The notes under the pieces: generated by a model
Databases searched by the model: none
What the model was told of the DNA's origin: nothing
What the model saw: only the letters and a program-made list of their open reading frames with translations
Source: Balaenoptera acutorostrata
Taxonomy: Eukaryota; Chordata; Mammalia; Artiodactyla; Balaenopteridae
Length of the DNA: 64,000 nucleotides
NCBI RefSeq assembly: GCF_949987535.1
Contig: NC_080081.1
Location: 39,472,428 to 39,536,427, forward strand
Direction: 5' to 3'
Shown here: positions 1 through 11,394 of the stretch, in pieces
How the letters are laid out: each line of letters begins with the position of its first letter
Numbering within the stretch: the stretch's first letter is position 1
Made by a program: the position numbers and the translations under genes

Positions 1-312
1 AAGACAGAATTGATAACCTTAATATGGATACATGGATACATACAATAGGTCAGCAGTCACTCCTGATGAGAGATGAGGGATATCTCTCAATGGTCTGAAA
101 CAAGCCTTATGCAGAATTGTATAGCTTTTACTAGGAACCCAACTGCATTAATCATATTGTAACTGGTAATCATACTAAGATTTATGGGGTAACAGGGTAT
201 AGAACCATATGTTTTTTAAGCATTCTCGTACTATTGAATAGTTTGTCTTAATTTTTTCTTGATATAATTTTAATAAACTTGTGTTTTATTTCTGTAGGAA
301 AATTTATTAAAA
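1..312. other. No recognised feature
   Basis: AT-rich sequence with no supported gene or repeat. Confidence 0.5.
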
Positions 313-554
313 GTTTGCTTATTTACAAAACAGAAACAGATTTACAGACTTAGAGAACAAATTTACGGTTACCAAGAGGGAAGGGTGGGGGGAAGGGATA
401 GATTGGGAGTCTGGGATTGACATATAAAAAAAAAAAAAATGTTTTATCAGTTTAAAAAACAAAAGTATTGATAAACAATGAGGTCCTACTGTATAGCACA
501 GGGAACTATAGTCAATATCCAGTAATAAACCATAATGGAAAATAATATAAAAAA

Positions 555-600
<46 letters not shown>

Positions 601-678
601 AAACTGAATCACTTTACTGTGCATCAGAAACAAACACAACATTGTAAATCAGCTATACTTCAATAAAAAAAATTTTAA
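313..678 (+). mobile_element. 5'-truncated L1 3' end
   Basis: This has the typical cetartiodactyl L1 3' end: a gggaagggatagattggga-type motif, the phrase tatagcacagggaacta, then aacattgtaaatcagctatacttcaataaaa ending in a short A-tract. Only the 3' untranslated part is present, with no ORF2 coding, so it is a heavily 5'-truncated insertion. A (TA)n tract sits inside it. Target duplications are not clear. The upstream boundary is approximate. Confidence 0.85.
556..599. repeat. (TA)n microsatellite within the L1 tail
   Basis: An uninterrupted AT dinucleotide run of about 40 bases occupies the L1 3' UTR. Such runs are usually length-polymorphic. Confidence 0.97.
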
Positions 679-679
679 G

Positions 680-1220
680 AAAAGGTCATGATGACTGTAG
701 ATTTGATAGATACTGCCAAATTTCTTTCACCGTTGTATGAATTTAAATTCTTACTGAGGTTTTACCAAGACTAGAAATGACCAGCTTTAAATTTTTAAGA
801 TTTTGCCAATCTAAGAGTCAAACATTACATTACACAGTGATATCCACTGGCTTTTTATAATATTAGTGAGTCTAGCCTTTTATATTTCTTCTTTTGTTAT
901 TTGGAGGGTAGTAGTCATTCATTGTTCAAAAAATCACTGCCAGTGATTAGCCAGGAAACAGGGAAATGGGATTACTAATCTATCAATACTAAATGTGATC
1001 CTCCTATTGTTATTATTTAGCTCTTCCTGTTTTCTCCATTATGCCAAGGATTAGGGGGCTGGGCAGGGAGAGTTGCTTTTCCTTAAAGAGAAGACTCACT
1101 GAAGAGAAAGTGCCTTTTGTTGGGGAAGTGAGCAGGGATGAATATGTAAATCTGACTGTTCAGATTATTGCCTCAATTTGCTAGAAGGACATTTTGCCAA
1201 AATATATGCCAGACTACCTA
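680..1220. other. No recognised feature
   Basis: AT-rich single-copy-looking DNA without a convincing frame or repeat. Confidence 0.45.
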
Positions 1221-1224
1221 GAGT

Positions 1225-1345
1225 TTAAGCTTGAGAAATGTGCAGACGACTGCCCCAGACCTACTGAATTAGAATCTCTGGAAAGTTGGGGCGTGGAATC
1301 TATATTTTAACATTGCCCATATGCAAACTATAATTTGAATACCAA
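1225..1345 (+). mobile_element. MER5A-like hAT-Charlie fragment
   Basis: The segment resembles the middle of MER5A (ctactgaattagaatctctgg, then a tattttaaca motif). Both termini are missing, so boundaries and family are approximate. It is an old non-autonomous DNA transposon fossil. Confidence 0.55.
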
Positions 1346-1349
1346 TATT

Positions 1350-3335
1350 TCGGGGGAAAAAATAAAGAGAACCAATTTATATTTAATTATTTGATTTTTA
1401 CATTCAAGAGCTAGATTGAACAAATAATTAGAAATACTACAGACCACGATTTTCTTTTGTAAAATGGAGAACTATTAAGATGCATAATTTAAAGAAGAAA
1501 TATACTTTAAGACTGAATATAATGCTTCTCAACGTCCGCTGCAAAATTTAATCAGCGGCAATTGCCCTGCTTAGATAAAATAGGAAAGGCTGAACATAAA
1601 ACAGTTGTTTTGCTTGTTCTATGTAATCACTTCAAGCACAGCAGGTAGATTCCTGAAACAGTTGTGAGCCTGAAGAGGAAAAGTTTAAAAATAGTAAAGG
1701 CAGCTTTCATGAAAACCTAAGGTGTTACTTCTCACACTTAACAGTGAATGACTGTCCATATCTCTTTACATTCCACGTTTCTGATTTTAGAAACCTCATA
1801 ATACCTGTTGACAGATTTAAATGAATTTTTTTTTTCTTTTCTTTTTTTGAAACTGTGAAGGTAAAATGAGCCTCTTTGTTCTTCACAGCAGTTATGCTTG
1901 GCAATACTTAACATTAGGGGGAGGTTAAGTCTTGTGATTGGTGCCTCTAAGCTTTTCTTTGTAGATACACAGAATCAAGGGGTAAATACTTCATAACTTA
2001 ATCCGTAATAAGACAAAGTACTAATATGTGGCCATTAAAAGCCTCTACTTGGAAAACAGTTGTGTTTTATTTACAATACATATTTTTGTATTTATAAGGT
2101 ATTCTATCTTCTTTAATCTTCAAGTAGTAGGTGGCAGGGCTGATAAAAATCAAGGACCCGCTGGTTACTCAGAACACTTGAAGACTCTGGATCACAGAAG
2201 GTCAAGAGATGGAGGGAAGCTTAATGATCTCTGGCAAAAGAGGTTCTTAGTCTTTTACTTCATGTAACATGGATGGATCATATTCACGTGCTCAACATGT
2301 TCTTCTGAATATACCCTACTCTTGACGGTCCCGGGATTTTTCAGAGAAGCAGAGCAATTAGCACCACAGATTCTTTATCAATTAATCTGCTTAAATCTGC
2401 TCCCATTAGTACTGTTTATTCTTAGCCTCCATAAGGGTAAAAAGGCAACAATTTAATTAGAAGGAATTTCCTCACAGTAAACACATGTAATGATTTCTTT
2501 TCCATAAAGAACTTTTGTCCTCTGCAGAAAGCAAATTCAGAATGAAAGGAGATGGTCTATTGCAGGGTGTGAAAAGCCCTAGCACACTATCAAGCTGCTC
2601 ATTCTCTGCACAGACTGGGAAGTAAGGGAGCCTAAAGCAAGCTTGAAACTGGCCTGATCCTTCTCAGATCCTATTAATCCTACTACCCCATGATTTTGAT
2701 TGAAATTGTTTTTTTTGTTTGTTTTTTGGTTAGTAGATAATTAATTATAAAATATTTGAATATAATTTTAGAAACAACTGCAAACTGGATAGTATTTCAA
2801 ATTTATATTCTGTTAGGTTGTTATTTTCTCCACCACTGAACAGCAATGCAGAATATAAGGGTTGACCCTACATTCAACTCACTTCATTTTATTTGAGGTT
2901 TTGGAGAAATTGGGGAGATGGAGAAAGATACTAGTATCATATATGATGCTCTCTTCAAGTCATATCTCTTTTGAGAGAAAGGATATTTGCAGTTATTTAA
3001 GAAATTTATTAAAAAATGATTAGTAATAAAAAAGTTTCATGAAAATGTAAATTAAATACATTTTATTATATGCCTTAAAAAAGTGCGCATTAAATGTGAA
3101 TCAAGTGGTTTTATTTAGCTTTTATTTTTACAGACACATTACTGTCAAAACATCCTCAACTTTAAAATGTTAAGAAACTTTACAAATTTAAGAGAGGAAG
3201 CTTTGTGTTGTTAAAAGATAAACTGGGTACTGTATATGGTTTCATTTTAGCTTAGGGGAGAAAGCCCATCAGGCTCTGAATATCAGCTGCCAATTTTGTA
3301 ACCTTCTGACCATAGAGCTAATTTAAAAAGAAAAA
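1350..3335. other. No recognised feature
   Basis: T-rich patches at about 1827-1850 and 2708-2728. A 79-codon frame at 2028-2267 resembles no protein. No repeat family could be assigned. Confidence 0.45.
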
Positions 3336-3339
3336 AAGT

Positions 3340-4904
3340 CCTTTAAAATATCTTGTCAGGTTTTAGTTGGGACAAATAAATATTCCTGGAAGTACTGAAA
3401 AACCCCTTGGAAGCCAAGAGGAGTCCCCAGAAAGGATGCAAAGGATAATCTGCTCCCAAGTTCCAGAGTCACTCCCAAAGATAAACAAACAAAACAGTTT
3501 CCTGAGAGCTGGCAACAGTCAATAGGACCCCACCTGCAAATGGAGTGCAACCCACATTTCTGTGCAGCAATATATGGGGGGCCCCCAACCAACCCGAGCT
3601 CTCAGGACACAAAAACAAGACAAACAAAAAGACACTAGCTGTCCCTGGGTTGGAAAGAATCTACAACCAACGGGTACCTGAAAGCAAATTCACAAATCAC
3701 AACTCAAAGATTGAATTCTTACAAATTTTTTTGCCTGCCAATCTGAATTTGGAAAGGAAGTGACAGCATGAAATTGTACCTTCGTCTCTCCACCAGGCAC
3801 CACAGTAGAGATCGGGGAGAGCTGACTGGTAAGAATTCTCTCCTTTGCTGGCTTCTGCCACTTTTCCTAGGATCCCCTGTCTGTAGGCTCTGAAGTGAGT
3901 GGGGTGTCCCAGCAGGTCTCATCCTGGTCACCAGACACTGCAGAGGAGGAAAAATAATTTTCCCTCTACCCTTTATGGTGAGTGTTTGGCTGACAGCCCC
4001 TTTTCTCTAGGGCACCTAACAAAGGGATACATTTATCTAGGTTAAAAGTTCTCCACTGGGGCTTCCCTGGTGGTGCAGTGGTTGAGAATCCGCCTGCCAA
4101 TGCAGGGGACACGGGTTCGAGCCCTGGTCTGGGAAGATCCCACATGCCGCAGAGCAGCTGGGCCCGTGAGCCACAATTGCTGAGCCTGCGCGTCTGGAGC
4201 CTGTGCTCCGCAACAAGAGAGGCCGCGATAGTGAGAGGCCCGCGCACCGCGATGAGGAGTGGCCCCCGCTTGCTGCAACTAGAGAAAGCCCTCGCACAGA
4301 AACGAAGACCCAACACAGCCATAAATAAATAAAATAAAAAAAAAAAAAAAAAAAAAAAAAGTTCTCCACTGAGGCCACTGTAATTCAAGACTATCGTTGG
4401 TAAAATTAACCTGATTGTTCAGCCTTACAACAAAATTTTACTCACCTGAAGCCCCACACTGGACCCTGTCCAGTTTCAGCCAGACCCAGTCTGATCCCAG
4501 ACACAGACCAATTTCTAAGTCGGAGCCAGTCTGAAAAAAGAAATGCTCAAATAAAGTGTGAAAGCTCATAAAGCAAAAGTTGCAGAGTCAGGATGCAGAG
4601 GGACCTCCAGAGGCAGCAAGAAAGCAGGGAGCTCAAAGGGCTCCACAGACATCTATGTCAGGAACAAGGAAGTTGTAGTAGATAAAAGAAGGGGCTGGTT
4701 ATCACAAGGTCATTTTCCTTTAGGGGATGGCAGGAGTCTATCAGGCATATTACCTCACTAGTGTTGATCTAATTGGGCGATTCCCGATTGACCGGTTTAA
4801 GATTCCATTTCTGGGAGAACTGACACTGTAGTAAAGTCTTGGTTTGGTGCTGTGGGGCTTAGCATAAGCGACTCCATTTTGGGTCTGTTGTCTTGTTCTT
4901 AACA
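3340..4904 (-). mobile_element. Endogenous retrovirus LTR/leader remnant, class I-like, split by a SINE
   Basis: Read on the minus strand, the element starts with TGTTAAGAACAAG near 4904 and continues through AAAATGGAGTCGCTTATGC and a long U3/R-like stretch. After the SINE at 4059-4356 it carries a leader-like stretch with TGTCTGGTGACCAGGATGAG (around 3930) and further non-LTR sequence to about 3340. This looks like an LTR plus leader of a class I-type endogenous retrovirus. No gag, pol or env reading frame survives: only short, broken frames are present. The 3' boundary and the family are uncertain. Confidence 0.5.
4059..4356 (+). mobile_element. CHR-2-type SINE, copy 1
   Basis: A full-length tRNA-derived SINE: the start gggcttccctggtggtgcag includes the A-box region, ggttcgagccctgg is an intact B-box-like motif, and the tail is AATAAAT followed by a long A-run. 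Perfect 15-bp target duplications (aaaagttctccactg) flank it at 4044-4058 and 4357-4371. It has no coding capacity and would be mobilised in trans by L1. It splits the older ERV remnant, so it is the younger insertion. Confidence 0.97.
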
Positions 4905-5239
4905 GTGTGCAACTAAACTTTGTTTAGAGACCTTTCTGATTAAATAGGATGAAAGTTTTAAACTCAAAGATTTATTATTATTAGTTCAATTATTTGGAGA
5001 TGACAGGAAAGTAAAGACATGAACATATTCTGATAGGATTAGTCCTTACTTCATATCTTCATATGTTGGGAAAATTTAAAATAGTTGCATTTCGTGTTTT
5101 TACATCTATAGTTGTTGATGAATTAAATGTGCCACTTCAGTAAATATTTGAAAGAAGGTTATTTTTCCTTTATTTCTCCTTTCAGTTTTTTGCTAGATGA
5201 TTCTGAACTGTAAGCGGCATGCTGTTCAGAAATGAGTTT

Positions 5240-5460
5240 GAGGTTTGGGATCAAACACACTTGTTCTAATGCTGACTTTGCCACTTAAACTTGTAGAAAC
5301 AGGGACAGGCTATTTAATTTTTCTGAATTCCAGTTTCCCTCTGTGTAAAATGAAGATAATAATATCCAACTTTTAAAGATATTTTGGTTAAATGAAAGAA
5401 ATATATAACTCCTAATTTTCTAAACACAATAAATATTAGTTCTCTTTCCTCTTATACCTT
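5240..5460 (+). mobile_element. MIR SINE fossil
   Basis: The segment follows the MIR order: ctgactttgccactt, then a ctatttaatttttctgaat block, then ctgtgtaaaatgaagataataat. It is strongly diverged, as expected for this ancient mammal-wide tRNA SINE. Confidence 0.65.
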
Positions 5461-5464
5461 GGTA

Positions 5465-6375
5465 AAGAGCTCATTTCAGACACCTTTCTATATTCAGCTG
5501 TTAGCATGATGCACCTTCCCTTTGGCATACAAAACTAAATTCTGTTGATAACTGCTTTTTGGAAAAATAAACTTTTAATGAATAAGCTTTATATAAAAAT
5601 TGCATTTTAGCATATCTCTTACCTAACACCTGAGGGATTTTTTAAAAGAAAATTTAAATGAAGTAATATTTATTAAAGATATATTGATTTTATTAATACT
5701 ATTTTTTTGTGACAGTGTTGTATATAATAAGAAAATAATTAGCCTTGTTGGGTACTTTGCTTGTTTACACTGCTTTCTTGGGTTATTCTACTGTAAAATA
5801 CATGCATGCTGCTTATAAAGGTATTTGCCTAGTAACTATCAAAACCGATGCTCTGTTACCAGAACTGGTTCTAACCAAATGAAACTAGTAAAGAACTATG
5901 ACTTTGAGTGATCTAAGGATGCCAGACCTTTATGGGAACTAACTGAAGACTTTTCTGACCAGAGGATTATTGCATTTAAATTGTGCAAAGACTTAATACA
6001 TGCAATCCAATCCAGGAAGCTAGCTCTCTATCTTTAGTTAGCAACTAGCATGAAACTGCCACCCACCCCTGCCAACTCTCTCCCCACTCTCCACACCCCT
6101 GTGTGGGCCCAGAACTTAAAACCCTGGGTTTCTTTCCCTGAATCAGTCAGTGAACTACACAGCACACGTCTCCACTGCCAGGCATTCCCTTGTCTGGGAT
6201 GTTAATACACTCAGACTTCTGTTTTTAATGTTGTTTTGTTTTTTAGCTGTAGTGATCTTTGTTTTATTCTTTAAAATTATTTTCCAAAAAAAAAAAAAAA
6301 AAAAGGTTAAAAAAAAATCACATGGCTACAGAGTGGGTACTTTGGGAAGTGAGATGATCTTTTACATTAGTAAAG
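5465..6375. other. No recognised gene; A-run at 6286-6304
   Basis: An 18-base A-run precedes ggttaaaaaaaaatc and may be the tail of an unrecognised old retroposon. Frames here are chance. Confidence 0.4.
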
Positions 6376-6379
6376 GCTG

Positions 6380-6700
6380 TGCTTCCCTACTGGATAGCTA
6401 TGAGCCACATGTAGCAACTGAGCACTTGAAATTTGTATAGTTCAGATTGAGATGTGCTCGAAGTGTAAAATACACAGTAATTCTGAAAACAGTACCCCCC
6501 CACACACACACATTGTAAAAATATTCTTAATAATATTTTATATTGATTGCATGTAGAAGTGATGATATTTTTGGATAAATTGGTTAAAATAAGTACATTA
6601 TTAAAATTAATTTCACTTCTCTTTACTTTTAAAATATGACTAGTAAAATATTTAAACTTACATATGTGGCTTCCGTACTTCTATCGGAGAGTCCTGGTAT
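6380..6700. mobile_element. hAT-Charlie-type non-autonomous DNA transposon
   Basis: The characteristic blocks gagccacatgtagcaactgagcacttgaaa, gagatgtgctcgaagtgtaaaata and, at the far end, acatatgtggcttccgt with a decayed ctatcggagagt terminus match a common mammalian hAT fossil in which tgtggct motifs recur. Terminal inverted repeats are degraded and I cannot name the subfamily with confidence. Confidence 0.6.
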
Positions 6701-7035
6701 AGATGTAACTTGCCAGTTGTGTTTCTCTGCTCATTAACAAAGGCATTGTCCCCCCACTATTAAATTGAAGGGCAGTATAAAGTAGGATTGCTAGAAATAT
6801 GAATGAAAAGATTTTGTCTGGAAACTTTGGCTAAAAAGAAGGAAAAGGAAGAAGAAAAGCAGCAAATAATCCCGGCAGGCATGATGGTCCTAGGTGGTTT
6901 CCAAGCCTTAGCCATTTATTACCCTCAGGAACAGAGTTCAACAGCACTAATGGGTGACAATGCTACTGAGGATATAGATTCATGAATTTAATATGGATAT
7001 GTTGTATTTGCTCTGAATATAATAGTGAATAGTGT

Positions 7036-7570
7036 AGGGGAGGAAAAAGTTTTCTCCATCCTCTTAGGGTCTCTGGCTAGATCTGAAAATTAACAGACAA
7101 AGACAGATTAACAGGAGAAAAGCACACAAAATTATTTAATGTAAGTCTGTGTGACACAGGAGACTTGGTGAGGAAAGGAAGACCCAAAGAAACAGACCTG
7201 AGTATTTTTATGCTAGGTTTGATGACCAGTGGGCAGTTGTAGAGAAATGTGATAGGTCAGCAGTATGAGGTAAGTGTAGTAGGTCAGGAGAATGAGGTAA
7301 GTGTAGTAAACTGGGGAAAATCTAGCAGCACCTGTTTGTTTGATTCTTCTCAATGTCCCTTTGTGCTCAGAGACAAGGATGTTCTTTTCCTCCAGGTATA
7401 GAGAGGGCACCTCTCACAGGAGGGTCTTATGACCTATTTCAGGGGAGCAGGGTGGAGGAAGGTCAGAGTGAAATTCCTCCTTCTACTCTTTTCTCAAATG
7501 CCTTTAGCTTAAATATTCAATACCCAAGGTGCCTTCTTTTGGGAGTAGCATATCCTAAACCTCACCAAAG
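7036..7570 (-). mobile_element. ERVL-type solo LTR (MER21/MLT2-like)
   Basis: Read on the minus strand, the segment ends with cttttctcctgttaatctgtctttg, then a block around agagaccctaagaggatgg, and finishes with CCCCTACA at about 7036. This resembles the 3' end of ERVL-type LTRs. The 5' end near 7565 may start TGAGGTTTAGG. No internal retroviral sequence is attached. Target duplications could not be matched, so the boundaries are approximate. Confidence 0.45.
7253..7306. repeat. Two-copy 27-bp tandem duplication inside the LTR
   Basis: Two head-to-tail copies of a 27-base unit starting taggtcag and ending gtaagtgtag differ at only a couple of positions. It is a local duplication within the ERVL-like LTR. 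Confidence 0.85.
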
Positions 7571-7574
7571 GACA

Positions 7575-8620
7575 TTGTAGTGCATATCCTTATAATCTGA
7601 TTAGGGAAATGTTGTATGGCCTCAAACAAATTGCAGCAAAATTGGGCATGCTGAAATTGGTCACGTACGGAAAAAAATTACTAGGTGTGTACTAATGTCG
7701 AAAACTAAGACGTGGCTTATTTTATTTCATGTTAACCATATCTGTTATTCCTTCAGCAAGAAAATACTGATAAAATCCCTAGAATTTCAAAATAATATAA
7801 CAAAAAAATGTTCTGTATGAAAGGCTTTACTTAAGACTTTTAAGTATTTATTCCAGCCATTTAAGTCATACTAAAAAAAAATAAATAAATAAGAAAAAGA
7901 AGAATTATTTTGCATGTCTGGTTTAAGTTGAAGTATACTTTCTCTTGAGGTCTTAAAACGGACCGACCCGAATTTATAATGATGGTTTTTAATGACTGCC
8001 AAGTATTCCACTGGATTGAAAGGCTAAACATGTACAAATATTTTCATTTCTATTTAAAAAATGCTGTGAGGAACAACCCTTAACCATCACATCAATTAAG
8101 AACACGTCTTATATCATTTTTTGAGGTTCACAACTAAAATTTTGTTTTAAAGTTGAATCATCTAAACCATACCATTTATGGTGGGGTATTTAGTGGAAAT
8201 TTTATCTCTCACAAATTCCTAGCACGGATGCAACATGATGAAGCAGCTTCCCAAATCAATTCTATTGAACTCTGTTATATTGGAGTTGCAGTTCAGTTTA
8301 TATCTGAAATGAGAATATAATCTTAGACAGCTGAATATAATTTGTGAAAGAATAATTATATCTTTAAGTGAAAGGTAACTACATGTTTTCAGGTGTTATT
8401 TCAAAATTAGACAAATAAAAAACTTTTTTTTTTTTTTTTTTTAATGAACTAAACCTTTAAAAAAGCTTAGTTGTGGAGAATGGGGTGGAGAGAACACTTG
8501 CTTGCTTTTCTTTTCATCTTATCTGTCACCATTTAGTGGGCTTGCAATAAAAGAATGATTAAATGCATGATTAACATCATGTAAGCATGCTTCATTCCAG
8601 TTTCCTGACAAGATACCAAA
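7575..8620. other. No recognised feature; T-run at 8426-8442
   Basis: AT-rich DNA. The T-run has no recognisable retroposon body beside it. Confidence 0.45.
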
Positions 8621-8629
8621 TCCTCTGAG

Positions 8630-8633
<4 letters not shown>

Positions 8634-8661
<28 letters not shown>

Positions 8662-8945
8662 AATTTATTTATTTATTTATTTTTGGCTGTGCTGGGTCTT
8701 CGGTTCGTGCGAGGGCTTTCTCTAGTTGCGGCAAGTGGGGGCCACTCTTCGTCGCGGTGCGCGGGCCTTTCACCATCGCGGCCCCTCCCGCTGCGGGGCA
8801 CAGGCTCCAGACGCGCAGGCTCAGCAGCTGTGGCTCACGGGCCCAGCCGCTCCGTGGCATGTGGGATCTTCCCAGACCAGGGCTCGAACCCGTGTCTCCT
8901 GCATTAGCAGGCAGATTCTCAACCACTGCGCCACCAGGGAAGCCC
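8634..8945 (-). mobile_element. CHR-2-type SINE, copy 2
   Basis: Minus-strand full-length copy. Its A-tail appears as a T-run plus TTTATTTA repeats at the left, and its 5' end (ccaccagggaagccc) is at the right. Target duplications tcctctgagtttt lie at 8621-8633 and 8946-8958 (13 bp, perfect). The B-box-like motif is intact (gggctcgaaccc on the plus strand). Confidence 0.97.
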
Positions 8946-9075
8946 TCCTCTGAGTTTTATGTGAGAAGTAATCCCAAGATCCAGTGTCAGCATAATTCCC
9001 CCAAGACAGCTTAAATATTTATCATTTTCTCTTAAATCAAGTAATCGCTTAGGTTCATTTGGATTCCATTTCTAC

Positions 9076-9145
9076 AGATATACATCTATTTATCTATATA
9101 TCTATGTATGTATGTATCTATCTATCTACCTGTATCTGTCTATTT
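9076..9145. repeat. Compound tetranucleotide microsatellite (TATC/TATG)
   Basis: Imperfect TATC and TATG repeats with interruptions. An AC-rich stretch follows at about 9150-9190. Confidence 0.8.
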
Positions 9146-9194
9146 ACACAGGATTATATACATATACACAGACGTACAAACACACACATATATT

Positions 9195-10461
9195 TTTTTC
9201 CCTTTGAATCCCCTAATGGATTGTTGAAATGTGTGCCCTTTGTTTTCCTTCACAGTACTCTAATGAAATACATTTAAAAAGTGTGCAGGGTCGACAAATT
9301 ATATCTTTTGGGAAAGTCTAAACCAGGAAAAAAAAATATGAGGAGGAGAGACGTTTATCATGATTACTAGAGTAGAGTCTCAGTAGGCTGGGGTTATTGT
9401 AAGTAAAATTGATTTTGCCCATGATTTGATTTTAATCTAGTTTAGTAGAATCATATTCTACAAGGAACAGATATTTAATTTAGTATATTATGATGAAAAG
9501 ACTTCAGTTTAAAGAATTTTAATGCATTTGATGAGATAAAAGCACAATCTGATTATCAGATTTTTTAAAATAGTTATTCCTTGTTATTTTATTACCATTT
9601 AAATAATTTTCTCTGCTCATGATAATTGTACTAAATTAGAAAATATTTTAGGCTCTTGTACTGGTACTCTGGCTGACTGTCTCTGTAAAATGCAGCAATT
9701 TAGAAAAAAATAAATAGAATTTAAAATTTGCTGCACAGGTTTTTTGGTTTTGGAGTTTTGTTTTGCTTTTTTGATCTAGAGGTTTTCAGGGAAACCACTT
9801 GTCGTAGAATGAGTTGGAGCTGTCCAGTTATCAGCTACAGTTGTAAATAAGGGTCTATGGAAACCAATCTCTTGTAATTTTCCAGTCTACTGTTTTTCAG
9901 TATCAAGGAGTTAGAACTCTTGGCAATTTTGAAGACGCTGCTCAACAACGGTCTCTAGCACTTTAACAGTTGGAACCAGATGGGACTATTTTCTGAGGTT
10001 AACACCGAGGCCAGGAGAACTATCCAAGCAAAGGAAAGAGACAGAAGGGGAAATTCAGAGGGTGGAGTATCATATTTCTTTTTCTGTTGAATAATTTATG
10101 CCAAAATGTTCTCGCTCTGGCGCCATTTTTCCTATAGGCTCTTGATGCTGTATAAATACTATGGCAATTCATTATATTCCCTGTAGCTCTGCAAACTATT
10201 TGTAGTAAATTTTTGAGTCTTAATGAATACAAAGAGTATCCACATTTTTTTCATGTTGAGGCTGCTATTCTCTTTACTGTAAATAAATGATTAAAACCAT
10301 CTTTTAGCTCTATACTATTAATTTGCTTTACAGATATTTTGTTATATAAAATTACAAAGTCAAATCAGAATGGCTCTGTGCATGCAGAATGCATTTTGTT
10401 GTTGCTTTTAAAGGCAAGAATTAACTAGTACTTGAGACCTAAAGGACTAATCAACTGTATG
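9195..10461. other. No recognised feature
   Basis: AT-rich DNA with no supported frame or repeat. A minus-strand 70-codon frame at 10020-10232 is unrecognised. Confidence 0.45.
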
Positions 10462-10469
10462 GTGTAGAA

Positions 10470-10835
10470 CAGCCGTCCCCAATTTTTGGCACCAGGGACC
10501 AGGGTTGGCACCAGGGTTTCGGGGAAGACAGTTTTTCCACGGACCGGCGTGGAGGGTGGGGAATGGTTTCGGGATGATGCAAGAGCATTACATTTATTGT
10601 GCACTTTATTTCTATTATTATTACATTGTAATATATAATGAAATAATTATACAACTCACCATAATGCTGACAGGAGATGGAGCTCAGGCGGTAATGCAGC
10701 TGAGTAATGGCAAGCAGCTGTAAATACAGATGGAGCTTCGCTTGCTCTCCCACCGCTCACCTCCTGCTGTGCGGCCTGGTTCCTAACAGGCCACGGCCCA
10801 GTACCGGTTCGCGGCCCGGGGGTTGGGGACCCCTG
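10470..10835. mobile_element. hAT transposon (MER30/Charlie12-like) with intact ends and 8-bp target duplications
   Basis: The left end reads CAGCCGTCCCCAA and the right end, on the reverse strand, CAGGGGTCCCCAA, so the terminal inverted repeats are still recognisable. The 8-bp direct repeat gtgtagaa at 10462-10469 and 10836-10843 is perfect and is the length expected of hAT transposition. Subterminal motifs (ggcaccagggacc, cctaacaggccacggccc, ctcctgctgtgcgg) resemble MER30. There is no transposase frame. A ttggcaccaggg motif is tandemly duplicated near the left end, and the AT-rich middle is unlike the usual short element. Confidence 0.88.
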
Positions 10836-10984
10836 GTGTAGAAGAAAGGATGTTGACCACCGTAAGACAGGAGGAGTTTTTTGCTTTGGAAAGCATCTTA
10901 AATCCTATGAATAGCAGGTTCATTTAGTAAGCTAGATGGAACCTTAATAATATATCTACCTGAATGCATTACTGTATGCATTAA

Positions 10985-11390
10985 AATTATACAAAGTAGG
11001 TAAAGCCCCTCCCCAAACTTAGCCTGGAGCTGGCCCTTAGAAATGGTGGCTGCTTTTGCTGATATTTATGCTTCCTGACCCCCTTGGGGTTAGAGCATCC
11101 CTTGTGAACAGTGCACAATGAGTTGTGGGTGGAAGTGAGGTTTATTTCTGCTGGGCCAGAGCATGTAATTGCTAATGGAGATTGTCCAGAACTCTGCCTT
11201 TCTGTCTACCATGGCAACCAGCAATGGTAACAGGTAGCAGTTGCTCCATCGACTAAGATCCCAAACAGAACAGAGCTGCTAGCTGACCTGTGGACTTGTA
11301 ATATGAGTGAGAAATAAAGCTTTTTTTTGCTTTAAACCACTAAGCTTTGAGGGCTATTTACTGTAGCATACTCTAGCCCATCGTGATTTT
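10985..11390 (+). mobile_element. Ancient LTR-like repeat with AATAAA near its 3' end
   Basis: The 3' part reads gagtgagaaataaagc, then tttaaaccactaagctttgagggc and a terminal tactgtagcatactctagccca. This resembles mammalian MaLR/MLT1-related LTR 3' ends. The same terminal block occurs in the opposite orientation near 35390, so two members of one family are present. The 5' boundary is a guess. Confidence 0.45.
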
Positions 11391-11394
11391 ATCA

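Noticed and set aside
319..642. 107-codon minus-strand frame with a repeated Tyr-Ile stretch
   Set aside because: The YI repeats are the (TA)n tract and the rest is L1 3' UTR.
4081..4200. The SINE tRNA-like heads as tRNA genes
   Set aside because: They have Pol III box-like motifs but do not fold as complete tRNAs and are part of dispersed SINEs.
3966..4388. 140-codon minus-strand frame
   Set aside because: It is the antisense translation of SINE copy 1 and its poly(A) tail.
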